In this document: piece by piece, positions 43,017-51,097 of the stretch | Position numbering within the stretch: the stretch's first letter is position 1 | Layout of the letters: each line of letters begins with the position of its first letter | NCBI RefSeq assembly: GCF_013410375.1 | Contig: NZ_JACCFL010000001.1 | Location: 2,604,001-2,668,000 of the forward strand | Reading direction: 5' to 3' | DNA from: Leifsonia shinshuensis | Lineage (GTDB): Bacteria > Actinomycetota > Actinomycetes > Actinomycetales > Microbacteriaceae | Length of the DNA: 64,000 nt | The notes under the pieces: model-generated | Seen by the model: the letters and a program-made list of their open reading frames with translations, nothing else | Database searches by the model: none | Told to the model about the DNA's origin: nothing | Translations under genes and position numbers: made by a program

Positions 43017-43283
43017 CTAGAGCGACTCCTCGTCCTTCTCCGCCTCGACCGGGTCGCTGTCCGGAGCGTCGAAATGGTACGAGACGTAGCGCTCGCCGTT
43101 GATGGTGCGCTCCTCGCCTGCGACGTACCAGAACAGCGACTCGAGGCCCTCGACCGCGGCGACCGCGCTGATCCGCTCGTCGACCTTCCCGCCGATCAGG
43201 TAGCGCCGCTCCGCCGTGCCGACGAGGGGGCCGTCGGCGTATTCGACGATGTATTCCGGATCGGAGTGGGGTGTCTCGCTCAT
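43017..43283 (-). CDS. Small acidic protein of unknown function
   Basis: An 88-residue acidic protein (YIVEYADGPLVGTAERRYLIGGKVDERISAVAAVEGLESLFWYVAGEERTINGERYVSYHF). I do not recognise a family; it has no membrane helix and ends in a Glu/Asp-rich tail. Its ATG overlaps the stop of the upstream kinase (ATGA), making it the last gene of the TPP-riboswitch operon. Confidence 0.75.
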   Translation of the reverse strand: MSETPHSDPEYIVEYADGPLVGTAERRYLIGGKVDERISAVAAVEGLESLFWYVAGEERTINGERYVSYHFDAPDSDPVEAEKDEESL

Positions 43284-43918
43284 GGCACCACCGTAGCCCC
43301 CGACGCATACCGCGGTGGAGAGCCGATCGGCCAGTCGGTGACGTCCAGGACCAGATCGGCGCGCTCGCGCGGCGTCTCGCGCGCGAGGTACTGCTCGAAC
43401 TCGGCCTGCCACTGGTCCCAGTGCGAGGCGAAGGTCGCGCCGTCGCGGCCGAGCGCCCGCGTCTTGCGGAGCGTGTCGTCGGCGTCGAGCCAGACCGCGA
43501 GGTGCGCGCGCCGGACGTTCGCCGCCGCCAGCGTCCCGCAGCCCTCGACGATCAGCGGCGCCGGACCGGAGAGCTCGTGCCACTCCGCCGGGCGGTCGTG
43601 CGCCCAGTCCCAGCGCCGCCAGCGCCCGCGGCCGGTCGTGGCGAGCGGTTCGAGGAGGTCGCGCGCCAGTGCGGCGCTCGCGCTGAGGAGGCCGTCCCAG
43701 CCCGGGTAGAGGTCGTCCATCCGAACCAGGCGCGGCGCGACAGGCCCGGGCCAGTGCCGGACGAGCAGGTCGGCGAGGGAGCTCTTTCCCGCGCCGCTCG
43801 GGCCGTCGATCAGCACGACCGGGGTGCGCGTGCCCGCGGCGTCCACCGCCTGCGCGACGGCGGTCAGGAGCGCAGGCAGCCCGGGCAGCGCGGGCTGCGT
43901 CTCAGGAGCCGAGGACAT
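43280..43918 (-). CDS. P-loop kinase, uridine-kinase-like, in the thiamine-transport operon
   Basis: A 212-residue nucleoside/nucleotide-kinase-fold protein. Walker A is DGPSGAGKSS (about 39-48). MDDLYPGWDGL is the substrate-side DxxY region, and LIVEGCGTL corresponds to Walker B of uridine/pantothenate kinases. It overlaps ykoC by 17 nt, so it is translated from the same mRNA. Annotated relatives are generic ATP-binding proteins. Placement suggests phosphorylation of an imported thiamine precursor, which is inference only. Confidence 0.8.
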   Translation of the reverse strand: MSSAPETQPALPGLPALLTAVAQAVDAAGTRTPVVLIDGPSGAGKSSLADLLVRHWPGPVAPRLVRMDDLYPGWDGLLSASAALARDLLEPLATTGRGRWRRWDWAHDRPAEWHELSGPAPLIVEGCGTLAAANVRRAHLAVWLDADDTLRKTRALGRDGATFASHWDQWQAEFEQYLARETPRERADLVLDVTDWPIGSPPRYASGATVVP

Positions 43919-44681
43919 TCCAGCTCCCCACGGCGATCGCGACGGCCGCGGCCGTACCTGCTACCAGGAGCGCCACGGCCAGCGCCGCCCAGTCCCGGCC
44001 GCGGAAGACCGAGGGCCGCGCCCAGGTGCGGGCCACCGGCGCGCCGAAGCCGCGGGCTTCCATCGCGGTGGCGAGCTTCGAGCCGCGGCGGATCGAGAGG
44101 ACGAACAGCGAGAAGGACTGGCCGAGGAAGCGGCGCAGCGCCCCGGACTCCGCCACGCCGCGCGCTCGCCGTGCCAGGGTGAGGGCGCGCCAGTCGTCGA
44201 TGAACAGCCCCACCAGCCGCAGCCCGGCGAGGCCGCCGAGGACGAACCGCGCGGGCAGCCGGAGGAGCTGGGCCAGCCCGTCGGCGAGGTCCGTGGGGTC
44301 GATGGTGACGAACAGCAGGACGGCGGGCAGGCCGATGGCGAGCACGCGCAGCAGCGTCGCGAGGCCGAGCTGCAGCGAGCCGTCGCTGACCTCGATCGCC
44401 CACCAGTGCAGGTGGACGGTTCCGCTGGTCCGGCCGTAGAGCACGGTCGTGAGGCCCGCGAGCGGCGCCGCGATCAGCACGGGGGCGGTGCGCGCGAGCA
44501 GCACGCGAGCCGGGATGGCGGCGAAGCACAGCAGCACGAGCTCCAGGCCGAGCGCGACGCCGGCCGACACCGGGTCGATCGAGACCAGGAGGACCGCCGT
44601 GACGATCAGGGCGGCGCCGAGCTTGGACACCGGGTTGAGGGTGGCGAGCGGGCCGCTGCGCACAGGTTCCGCGATGCTCAT
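43902..44681 (-). CDS. ykoC: ECF transporter T component (YkoC-like)
   Basis: A 259-residue EcfT membrane protein with about six helices. The cytosolic coupling region carries the ARG motifs seen as LARRARGV and ATAMEARGFGAP, which contact the two ATPase domains. It overlaps ykoD (ATGA). With YkoD and YkoE it would form an energy-coupling-factor importer for hydroxymethylpyrimidine or thiamine, as in Bacillus ykoEDC. Confidence 0.88.
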   Translation of the reverse strand: MSIAEPVRSGPLATLNPVSKLGAALIVTAVLLVSIDPVSAGVALGLELVLLCFAAIPARVLLARTAPVLIAAPLAGLTTVLYGRTSGTVHLHWWAIEVSDGSLQLGLATLLRVLAIGLPAVLLFVTIDPTDLADGLAQLLRLPARFVLGGLAGLRLVGLFIDDWRALTLARRARGVAESGALRRFLGQSFSLFVLSIRRGSKLATAMEARGFGAPVARTWARPSVFRGRDWAALAVALLVAGTAAAVAIAVGSWNVLGS

Positions 44682-46282
44682 GCCGCGGCCTCCCGCAGAG
44701 CCGTGAGCCGCAGCTCGTCCGCGCCGATCGCCGCGGCGAACTCGGCGTCGTGGGTGGCGGCGACCACGGCGTGGCCCTCGTCGCGGAGCCCGGCGATCAG
44801 CGCGACCAGCCGGCGCCAGGTGATGGCGTCCTGGCCGTAGGTGGGCTCGTCGAGCACGAGCAGCCGCGGGCGGGTCGCCAGCGCAGTGGCGACCGAGAGC
44901 CGGCGCTTCTGGCCGCCGGACAGCGTGAACGGGTTCGCCCCCGCGAGCGCCGACAGGCCGAGCGCGTCCATGAGCAGGTCGAGGCGGGCGGCGATCTCCG
45001 CCTGTGCGAGGCCGAGCGCGCGCGGTCCGGCGGCGAGCTCGTCGCGCACGGTGGAGGCGAGGAACTGGTGCTCGGGGTTCTGGAAGACGGTGCCGATCCG
45101 GGTCAGCAGCTCGCGGGAGCGCCAGGCTGCGGGATCAGGGGCCGCCCCGCGCGCGAGCGCGGGCTCTGCCGTCAGGGTCCCGCCCAGCGACGGCAGCAGG
45201 CCGCCCAGCGTCAGCGCGAGCGCGGGCTCTGCCGTCAGGGTCCCGCCCAGCGACGGCAGCAGGCCGCCCAGCGTCAGCGCGAGCGTGGACTTGCCGACGC
45301 CGCTCGGCCCGGTCAGGGCCACAGCGGAGCCCTCCGCGATCGCGACGTCGGAACGGAACGGGAGGGCGTGGGCGAGCAGGTCGGCCTCCGCGTCTCCGCG
45401 TGCACGGCGCCGGCGTGCGCGGCGGCCGGAGAAGAGCGGCGCCCGCCCGACCGCGAGCGACCGCGCCTCCAGGAGCGGGTCACCCGGCGCGACCGGACGG
45501 CCGGCGGGGACGGGCTCATCGGGAAGCCAGACGCCCGCCTCCCGCAGGCGTCCCGCCGTGTCGGCCAGCACGGCCTCGGGAGCCCCGTCGGCGAGCACGC
45601 CGCCCGCGGCGTCCAGCACGATCACCCGGTCCACGAGGTCGCGCCACACGGCGATCCGGTGCTCCACGACGATCAAGGTCGCGCCCGTGCGGGCGAGCAC
45701 GGCGCCGACCGCGTCGCGGACCTCCGCGGCGCCGTCGGGGTCGAGGTTCGCCGTCGGTTCGTCCAGCAGCAGCAGGCCGGGGCGCATCGCGAGCAGCCCC
45801 GCCAGCGCGAGCCGCTGCTTCTGACCGCCCGAGAGCTGAGCGGTCGACCGGTCGAGCGGGAGGTCGAGCCCCACGGCGTCCAGCGACCAGCGCACGCGTG
45901 ACCACAGCTCGTCCCGCGGCACGCCGAGGTTCTCGCAGGCGAACGCCACATCGTCCCCGACGCGCGCGAGGATGACCTGCGCGTCCGGGTCCTGCAGCAG
46001 CAGCCCGGACCGGCCGCGGGCCTCCGCGGGGGCATGGCCGTCGACGCGGAGGTCGCCCTCCGCCTCGCCGTCGTCGTCCCCGCCGAGCACGCCGGCGAGC
46101 CCGGCGAGCAGCGTCGACTTGCCCGCGCCCGACGCGCCGAGCAGCAGCACCCGCTCCCCCGGCTCGATCCGCAGGTCCAGTCCGCGGACCGCCCAGGCCG
46201 TGCGGCCGGCGTGCCGCCAGCCCCAGTCGCGCGCGTGGACGGCGACCGGGGCCGGCGGGGCGGCCGAGGACGACTCGGGCAT
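44678..46282 (-). CDS. ykoD: ECF transporter duplicated ATPase (YkoD-like) with internal 21-residue duplication
   Basis: A 534-residue protein with two ABC ATPase halves. Half 1 has GASGAGKST, LSGGQKQR and LLLLDEPTANLDPDG. Half 2 has GPSGVGKST, LSGGQKRR and LLVLDEPTYGQD. Immediately after the second Walker A, a 21-residue block beginning LALTLGGLLPSLGG is repeated exactly, from a 63-bp tandem duplication (45151-45276). This inserts an extra helix-loop after the P-loop helix. I start at ATG 46282; GTG 46291 is possible. It energises YkoC/YkoE. Confidence 0.88.
   Translation of the reverse strand: MPESSSAAPPAPVAVHARDWGWRHAGRTAWAVRGLDLRIEPGERVLLLGASGAGKSTLLAGLAGVLGGDDDGEAEGDLRVDGHAPAEARGRSGLLLQDPDAQVILARVGDDVAFACENLGVPRDELWSRVRWSLDAVGLDLPLDRSTAQLSGGQKQRLALAGLLAMRPGLLLLDEPTANLDPDGAAEVRDAVGAVLARTGATLIVVEHRIAVWRDLVDRVIVLDAAGGVLADGAPEAVLADTAGRLREAGVWLPDEPVPAGRPVAPGDPLLEARSLAVGRAPLFSGRRARRRRARGDAEADLLAHALPFRSDVAIAEGSAVALTGPSGVGKSTLALTLGGLLPSLGGTLTAEPALALTLGGLLPSLGGTLTAEPALARGAAPDPAAWRSRELLTRIGTVFQNPEHQFLASTVRDELAAGPRALGLAQAEIAARLDLLMDALGLSALAGANPFTLSGGQKRRLSVATALATRPRLLVLDEPTYGQDAITWRRLVALIAGLRDEGHAVVAATHDAEFAAAIGADELRLTALREAAA
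45151..45285 (-). repeat. 63-bp perfect tandem duplication inside ykoD
   Basis: Units 45151-45213 and 45214-45276 are identical, and 9 further bases (45277-45285) begin a third. The period is 21 codons, so the frame is kept. The duplicated residues follow the second P-loop directly. Confidence 0.95.
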
Positions 46283-46301
46283 CACAGCCACCCGGTCGCC
46301 C

Positions 46302-46922
46302 CTAGACCCGTCCCGTCACCTCGCGGCCCGCGGCGAAGCGGTTGAGTGCGCCGGTGCGGGCCAGGGCCTTGACCAGCAGCCACGAGCCGAGGCCGGCGAC
46401 GAGGATGCCGGAGACGGTCGTCGTGATCGTGTAGACGATCGCGAACTCCGGCTTGGCGCCGGGGTAGGAGTACAGCAGGTCGAGGATCGACTCGGCGATG
46501 CCGGTGCCCGCGCCCGCGATCAGCGCGGTCACCAGGTTCCAGCGGGCGTAGAGGAACAGCGCGAAGACGATCTCGGCGCCGAGGCCCTGCACCACGCCGG
46601 ACAGCAGCGTGGCGAAGCCCCACTGGGTGCCGATCAGCATGGAGACGACGGCCGCGACGACCTCGCCGTAGAGCGCGGCGCCGGGCTTGCGGACAATGAG
46701 CGCGACGAGCACCCCGGCGAACAGCCAGGGGCCGTTCAGGATGCCCTGGAAGCCGGGCAGGACCGCGGTCACCGGCCCGGAGATCGGGTTGTAGGCCTGA
46801 CCCCAGACCCAGAAGACGACGCCGGCGGCGACGGCGACGACGCTGGCGACGACGATGTCGACGACCCGCCAGCGGAGGACGCGCTTGGACGGCGCGGAGA
46901 CGGACGAAATGGTTGCGTGCAC
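46302..46922 (-). CDS. ykoE: ECF transporter substrate-binding S component (YkoE-like)
   Basis: A 206-residue membrane protein with about six helices and the YkoE-type core (ITSVS...VDIVVASVVAVAAGVVFWVWGQAYNPISGPV; LGAEIVFALF; FAIVYTITTTVSGILVAGLGSWLLVKAL). It starts at GTG 46922. The TPP riboswitch directly upstream and the following ykoD and ykoC genes identify it as the thiamine or hydroxymethylpyrimidine-binding subunit. A hairpin overlaps its ribosome-binding region. Confidence 0.9.
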   Translation of the reverse strand: MHATISSVSAPSKRVLRWRVVDIVVASVVAVAAGVVFWVWGQAYNPISGPVTAVLPGFQGILNGPWLFAGVLVALIVRKPGAALYGEVVAAVVSMLIGTQWGFATLLSGVVQGLGAEIVFALFLYARWNLVTALIAGAGTGIAESILDLLYSYPGAKPEFAIVYTITTTVSGILVAGLGSWLLVKALARTGALNRFAAGREVTGRV

Positions 46923-46928
46923 TGTTCG

Positions 46929-46956
46929 TGCCCTTTCTGTTCAGAAATGAGGGCAC
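46929..46956 (-). promoter_or_regulatory. Hairpin sequestering the ykoE ribosome-binding site
   Basis: On the minus strand GTGCCC pairs with GGGCAC, and inside it TTTCTG pairs with CAGAAA, with a 3-nt bulge and an AA loop. The right arm contains AGAAAGGG, the only plausible Shine-Dalgarno before the GTG at 46922. It lies just after the TPP aptamer, a likely translational expression platform. Confidence 0.6.
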
Positions 46957-46968
46957 GGGATGTGAGAT

Positions 46969-47060
46969 GGCCTCCCTGCGCTGGCATGACCCAGATCAGG
47001 TTCGACGGTCGAAACTTGGAGAAGCTTCCTCTCAGCCCGGCTCACCGGACTCCCGTGTTC
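46969..47060 (-). promoter_or_regulatory. TPP (thiamine pyrophosphate) riboswitch
   Basis: The minus strand contains the conserved TPP aptamer landmarks in order: GGGAGTCCGG, GGCTGAGAG, a variable P3 arm, then CGAACCTGATCTGGGTCATG and CCAGCGCAGGGAGG. It lies about 47 nt upstream of ykoE, controlling the thiamine-precursor transporter operon. Ligand binding normally turns such operons off. Confidence 0.95.
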
Positions 47061-47103
47061 AGGAGTTCATTGTAGACCGACTGCGAGGTCCGCGGCTGCC
47101 GCG

Positions 47104-47433
47104 TTACCGCTTGAGGGCGCGGATGACGCGTGCCCAGGCGTGTCCGGTCACCCAGACGAACGGGATCGCCACCGCGAGCAGCGTGATCAGGTTCGGCCGG
47201 AACCGCACGCCGGTCTCGTCGCTGATGTACGCCCCGAACGGGACGGCGACGCCGCCGCCGCCCGCTCCGCCCGGCGCGGACTCTTCGCCCGGGCCTTCGC
47301 CGGCGCCGAAGCCGAACTGCACCGCGGCGACGGGGACGATCGTGGTGCCGTCGACGACGATCGGCTCGCCGTAGACCGACTTGATTCCGGAGGAGCTCAT
47401 CGTCTCGGCGAGCTTGAGGCTGAGGTTCGTCAT
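47104..47433 (-). CDS. GerW/YtfJ-family protein
   Basis: A 109-residue protein with the GerW/YtfJ pattern: GIKSVYGEPIVVDGTTIVPVAAVQFGFGAGEG, a Gly-rich loop, then a C-terminal hydrophobic helix (LITLLAVAIPFVWVTGHAW). The family was named for spore germination in Bacillus but is widespread in non-sporulating actinobacteria, where its role is unclear. TACGGT (complement of 47440-47445) is 6 nt before the ATG. Confidence 0.85.
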   Translation of the reverse strand: MTNLSLKLAETMSSSGIKSVYGEPIVVDGTTIVPVAAVQFGFGAGEGPGEESAPGGAGGGGVAVPFGAYISDETGVRFRPNLITLLAVAIPFVWVTGHAWARVIRALKR

Positions 47434-47496
47434 GGGTTCACCGTACCCGGCGGTCCCTGCCGTGACCAGGGCGGTTCCGCTTCGGGCGGCTGCGCG

Positions 47497-48771
47497 TCAG
47501 TCGCTCAGCCAGCGCGGGTTGCGTCCGTCGCGCTCGGCCTGCTCGGCGTCGCGCGACCTCCTCACCAGCGAGGCGGGCCCGATGGTGCCGCGCCCGAACC
47601 GCGCGCTCACCGCGTCGAGCGTCCGCTCGGCCTCCCGCCACTCCTCGTCCGGGTCCCAGAGCGCGAGCGCGTCGCCGCCCGCGTCGGCGAGTTGCTCGGC
47701 CCGCACGCCGATCAGGCGGATCGGGGTGTCCTTCAGGTGGAGGTCGAGCGCCTCGAAGACGTCCCAGGCCTCTTCGAACAGCCGACGGCCGACGTTGGTC
47801 GGCTCCGCGAGGGTGCGGGAGCGGGTGATGGTGCGGAAGTCGGAGAACCGCACCTTGATCGCTATGGTGCGGCCCACCATCCCGTGCTTGCGCAGGCGCT
47901 CGCCCACCCGGCCGGAGAGCCGCAGCAGCTCGCGGCGCAGCGTGTCGGCGTCCTCCACGTCGACCGAGAAGGTGTTCTCGTGCCCGATGCTCTTCTCACG
48001 GGACGCCGTCACGATGCGCCGCGGGTCGCGCCCGTTGGCGAGCTCGTGCAGCCGGTGCGCCGTCGCGTCGCCCACCGCGCGCTGCAAGACGGTCAGCGGT
48101 GCGTCGGCGAGGTCGGCGACCGTCCGCATGCCCATCCGCTCCAGGGAGGCCTGCGTGCTGGCGCCGACGCCCCAGAGCGCGCCGACCGGCAGCGGCCGGA
48201 GGTAGGCCACCGTCTCGGCGGGAGGGATGACGAGCAGGCCGTCGGGCTTGGCGTGGCCGGAGGCGAGTTTGGCCATGAACTTCGTGCCGGCGACGCCGAC
48301 CGAGCAGGTGAGGCCGGTCTCCTCGCGCACCCGCGAGCGGATCAGCTCGGCGATGCGGCGCGGCGAGCCGAGCAGCCGCCGGGCGCCGGCGACGTCGAGG
48401 AACGCCTCGTCGATGCTCAGCGGCTCCACCAGCGGCGTCACCTCGTGGAAGATGTCCATCACTTTGCCGGAGTACTCGGTGTACTTCTCGTAGTGCGGCG
48501 GCAGGATGATCGCGGTCGGGCACAGCCGCAGCGCCTGGGAGACCGGCATGGCGCTGCGCACGCCGAAGCGGCGCGCCTCGTACGTGGCGCTGGTGACGAC
48601 CCCGCGGCCGCCGGCGTGGCCGACGATCGCGGGCTTGCCGCGCGCGTCCGGGCGGTCGAGCAACTCGACGGAGGCGAAGAAGGCGTCCATGTCGACGTGC
48701 AGGATCGTGGCGTCGGCGTCGTCGACGTCGGCGGTCGTCACCCGCCGGTCGCTGCCGTCCGCCCTGCCCAT
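47497..48771 (-). CDS. dinB: DNA polymerase IV (Y family)
   Basis: A 424-residue translesion polymerase. Catalytic motifs are HVDMDAFFASVE near residue 26 and SIDEAFLDV near 119, then the fingers/thumb (GVAGTKFMAKLASGHAKPDG) and the little-finger domain. A C-terminal part (DPDEEWREAERTLDAVSARFGRGTIGPASLV) is typical of actinobacterial DinB2/3. The clamp-binding peptide is not clearly visible. GGGAGG lies upstream of ATG 48771. It bypasses damaged bases with low fidelity. Confidence 0.94.
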   Translation of the reverse strand: MGRADGSDRRVTTADVDDADATILHVDMDAFFASVELLDRPDARGKPAIVGHAGGRGVVTSATYEARRFGVRSAMPVSQALRLCPTAIILPPHYEKYTEYSGKVMDIFHEVTPLVEPLSIDEAFLDVAGARRLLGSPRRIAELIRSRVREETGLTCSVGVAGTKFMAKLASGHAKPDGLLVIPPAETVAYLRPLPVGALWGVGASTQASLERMGMRTVADLADAPLTVLQRAVGDATAHRLHELANGRDPRRIVTASREKSIGHENTFSVDVEDADTLRRELLRLSGRVGERLRKHGMVGRTIAIKVRFSDFRTITRSRTLAEPTNVGRRLFEEAWDVFEALDLHLKDTPIRLIGVRAEQLADAGGDALALWDPDEEWREAERTLDAVSARFGRGTIGPASLVRRSRDAEQAERDGRNPRWLSD

Positions 48772-48840
48772 GCTCCAATCCTCCCATCCGGCCACGACAT
48801 CCGGACCGCGCCGGCCGGAGTGCGGGACTAGCGTGGAGCC

Positions 48841-49845
48841 ATGGAATTCAGATACCTCGGCGACAGCGGTCTCAAGATCTCGGAGATCATCTACGGCAAC
48901 TGGCTCACCCACGCCTCCCAGGTGGAGAACGAGACGGCGACGCAGTGCGTCCACGCCGCCCTCGACGCGGGCATCAGCACCTTCGACACCGCGGACGCGT
49001 ACGCGAACACGGCCGCCGAGCAGGTGCTCGGCGACGCGCTGAAGGGCCAGCGCCGCCAGTCCCTGGAGATCTTCACCAAGGTCTACTGGCCGACCGGCCC
49101 GAAGGGCCACAACGACACCGGGCTCTCGCGCAAGCACATCCTCGAGTCCATCGAGGGCTCGCTGACCCGGCTCGGCACCGACTACGTCGACCTCTACCAG
49201 GCCCACCGGTTCGACTACGAGACGCCGCTCGAGGAGACGATGCAGGCGTTCGCCGACGTCGTCCGCCAGGGCAAGGCGCTCTACATCGGCGTCAGCGAGT
49301 GGACGGGCGACCAGCTGCGCGCCGGCCACGCGCTCGCGAAGCAGCTCGGCTTCCAGCTGATCTCGAACCAGCCGCAGTACTCGATGCTGTGGCGCGTGAT
49401 CGAGAAGCAGGTCGTCCCGGCCTCCGCGGAGCTCGGGATCTCGCAGATCGTCTGGTCGCCGGTCGCGCAGGGCGTGCTCACCGGCAAGTACCTGCCCGGC
49501 GCGCCGCTGCCGGAGGGCAGCCGTGCCGCCGACGAGAAGGGCGGCGCGAACGCGATCAAGGACTTCCTGCGCGACGACGTGCTCAGCTCCGTGCAGCGCC
49601 TCAAGCCGATCGCCGACGAGCTCGGCCTCACCATGGCGCAGCTCGCGGTCGCGTGGGTGTTGCAGAACCCGAACGTGTCCGGCGCGATCGTGGGCGCCTC
49701 GCGCCCGGAGCAGGTGGCCTCCAACGCGGCGGCGGCCGGCGTGCGGCTGAGCGGCGATGTCCTGGCCCGGATCGACGAGGCCGTCGGCGATGTCGCGGTG
49801 ACCGACCCGGCGGAGACCGTCTCGCCCGCGAGCCGCGTGGCCTAG
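48841..49845 (+). CDS. Aldo/keto reductase (YvgN/Kv-beta-like)
   Basis: A 334-residue TIM-barrel oxidoreductase. The catalytic tetrad is recognisable as FDTADAYANTAAEQVLG (Asp, Tyr), KVYWP (Lys) and YQAHRFD (His). The NADPH-binding C-terminus is GAIVGASRPEQV. It resembles the voltage-gated K+ channel beta-like group. TAGCGT (48829-48834) is 6 nt before the ATG. Substrate unknown. Confidence 0.92.
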   Translation: MEFRYLGDSGLKISEIIYGNWLTHASQVENETATQCVHAALDAGISTFDTADAYANTAAEQVLGDALKGQRRQSLEIFTKVYWPTGPKGHNDTGLSRKHILESIEGSLTRLGTDYVDLYQAHRFDYETPLEETMQAFADVVRQGKALYIGVSEWTGDQLRAGHALAKQLGFQLISNQPQYSMLWRVIEKQVVPASAELGISQIVWSPVAQGVLTGKYLPGAPLPEGSRAADEKGGANAIKDFLRDDVLSSVQRLKPIADELGLTMAQLAVAWVLQNPNVSGAIVGASRPEQVASNAAAAGVRLSGDVLARIDEAVGDVAVTDPAETVSPASRVA

Positions 49846-49853
49846 CCGCCGCG

Positions 49854-50483
49854 TCAGACCAGCGCGGCGACCAGCGGGCGGAACCACTCGCGGAACGCTC
49901 CCGAGTCGTCGCGCAGCGAGCTGCTGACCACCACCGTGTGCGGCCCGACGATCCAGGCGCCGCGCTCCGCGAGCGGGAGCACGTCGATGTCCAGCCGGAA
50001 GTAGCCGGCCTGGCGTCGCAGATCGTGCTCCCGCTCGTGGACGACGTCCACGATGTCGGCGGCGCGCGCCGCGTGGTGCTCGATGCTCGCCCTGGCGTAC
50101 TCCGCGCGGCGCTCGCGCGCCCACTCGGCGGCCGTGTCGTGCAGCGCGAGCACGACATCCTGCAGCTCCAGCGCGCGGTCCAGCGCGGCGAAGTGCGGAG
50201 GCTGCAGCAGCGGGCCGCCGATCGGACGGCGCTCCCGGTCGGCCGCCCGGTCGAAGAGCGCGCGCCACTGGGTCTGCAGCACCTCGCGGGCGGCGAGCGT
50301 CGCGGCTCCCCCGCCCCGCTGCGGCGCGCCCCGCAGCACGGGCGCCACGGCGGGAGCGACCCGCGGCAGCGCAGGCTCCAGCGCGTTGTCGAGGCCGGCC
50401 AGGTCGCGGAGGGCGAGCGCGATGAGCAGGTCCCAGGGACAGTCCTCGGTGACCTGCCATCGAAGTGTGCCCTCGACGAACAT
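49854..50483 (-). CDS. Conserved protein of unknown function
   Basis: A 209-residue soluble protein (FVEGTLRWQVTEDCPWDLLIALALRDLAGLDNALEPALPRV...YFRLDIDVLPLAERGAWIVGPHTVVVSSSLRDD). I do not recognise a family. Composition is Ala/Arg-rich with alternating helices and a C-terminal beta segment. TACAAT (complement of 50490-50495) is 6 nt before the ATG at 50483, a leaderless start that supports this start over an upstream extension. Confidence 0.75.
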   Translation of the reverse strand: MFVEGTLRWQVTEDCPWDLLIALALRDLAGLDNALEPALPRVAPAVAPVLRGAPQRGGGAATLAAREVLQTQWRALFDRAADRERRPIGGPLLQPPHFAALDRALELQDVVLALHDTAAEWARERRAEYARASIEHHAARAADIVDVVHEREHDLRRQAGYFRLDIDVLPLAERGAWIVGPHTVVVSSSLRDDSGAFREWFRPLVAALV

Positions 50484-50557
50484 GCCGTCATTGTAAGAGC
50501 AGGGGGTGACACGCAGGAGTGCGTTCTCGGCCCAGCCCCGGCGGCCGCGGACGCGGT

Positions 50558-51094
50558 TCAGCCGCGCCGGTCGAGCTCGGCGAGGATGCGGGCGACGGTG
50601 CGCTGGTTGCGGCCGGTGGCGACCGGGCCGAGGCTGCGCCAGAACGCGGCGGGAAGCACCGATTTCGAGACGCCGAGGGGGCTCCACTGGTAGACGGCGC
50701 GGTCGCCCAGGCGGACGACCTCGGGGGCGAGCTCCGCGTCGTCCGGCGCGCGGACGCCGTCGGGCAGGTCGTGGTCGAGGAAGGTCACGACCAGCCGGGA
50801 GTCGTCGTCCGAGACGTCGAGCAGCGGGTTGTCCGCGGCGATCCGGCGGAAGCGCTCCTCCGCGAGCAGGACCACGCCGGCGTCGACCGCGGACGACTGC
50901 GCCAGCGCGGCCGCGACCGCTTGCGCCTGTTCAGCGGTCGGCGCGCCGGACGACCGGAACACGACGTTGCCGCTCTGCAGCAGTGTGACCACGTCCTCGA
51001 AGCCGGCCGCCTCGAACGCGGCGGCGAGGTCGGCCTTCGCGACGCGCGCGTTGCCTCCCACGTTGATGCCGCGGATCAGGCCGACCCCGAGCAC
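50558..51094 (-). CDS. DUF1697 family protein
   Basis: A 178-residue protein with the DUF1697 start LIRGINVGGNARVAKADLAAAFEAAGFEDVVTLLQSGNVVF and end VYQWSPLGVSKSVLPAAFWRSLGPVATGRNQRTV. Family function is unknown. The GTG at 51094 lies 3 nt after the stop of the next upstream gene, so it belongs to the DUF6412-YidC-GNAT gene string. Confidence 0.88.
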   Translation of the reverse strand: MLGVGLIRGINVGGNARVAKADLAAAFEAAGFEDVVTLLQSGNVVFRSSGAPTAEQAQAVAAALAQSSAVDAGVVLLAEERFRRIAADNPLLDVSDDDSRLVVTFLDHDLPDGVRAPDDAELAPEVVRLGDRAVYQWSPLGVSKSVLPAAFWRSLGPVATGRNQRTVARILAELDRRG

Positions 51095-51097
51095 CGC

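Noticed and set aside
45151..45285. Transposon footprint in ykoD
   Set aside because: A 63-bp direct duplication is far longer than target-site duplications and no element is present between the copies.
47497..50460. Fusion of dinB with upstream minus-strand sequence
   Set aside because: The region upstream of 48771 overlaps the aldo/keto reductase on the other strand; DinB starts normally at 48771 behind GGGAGG.
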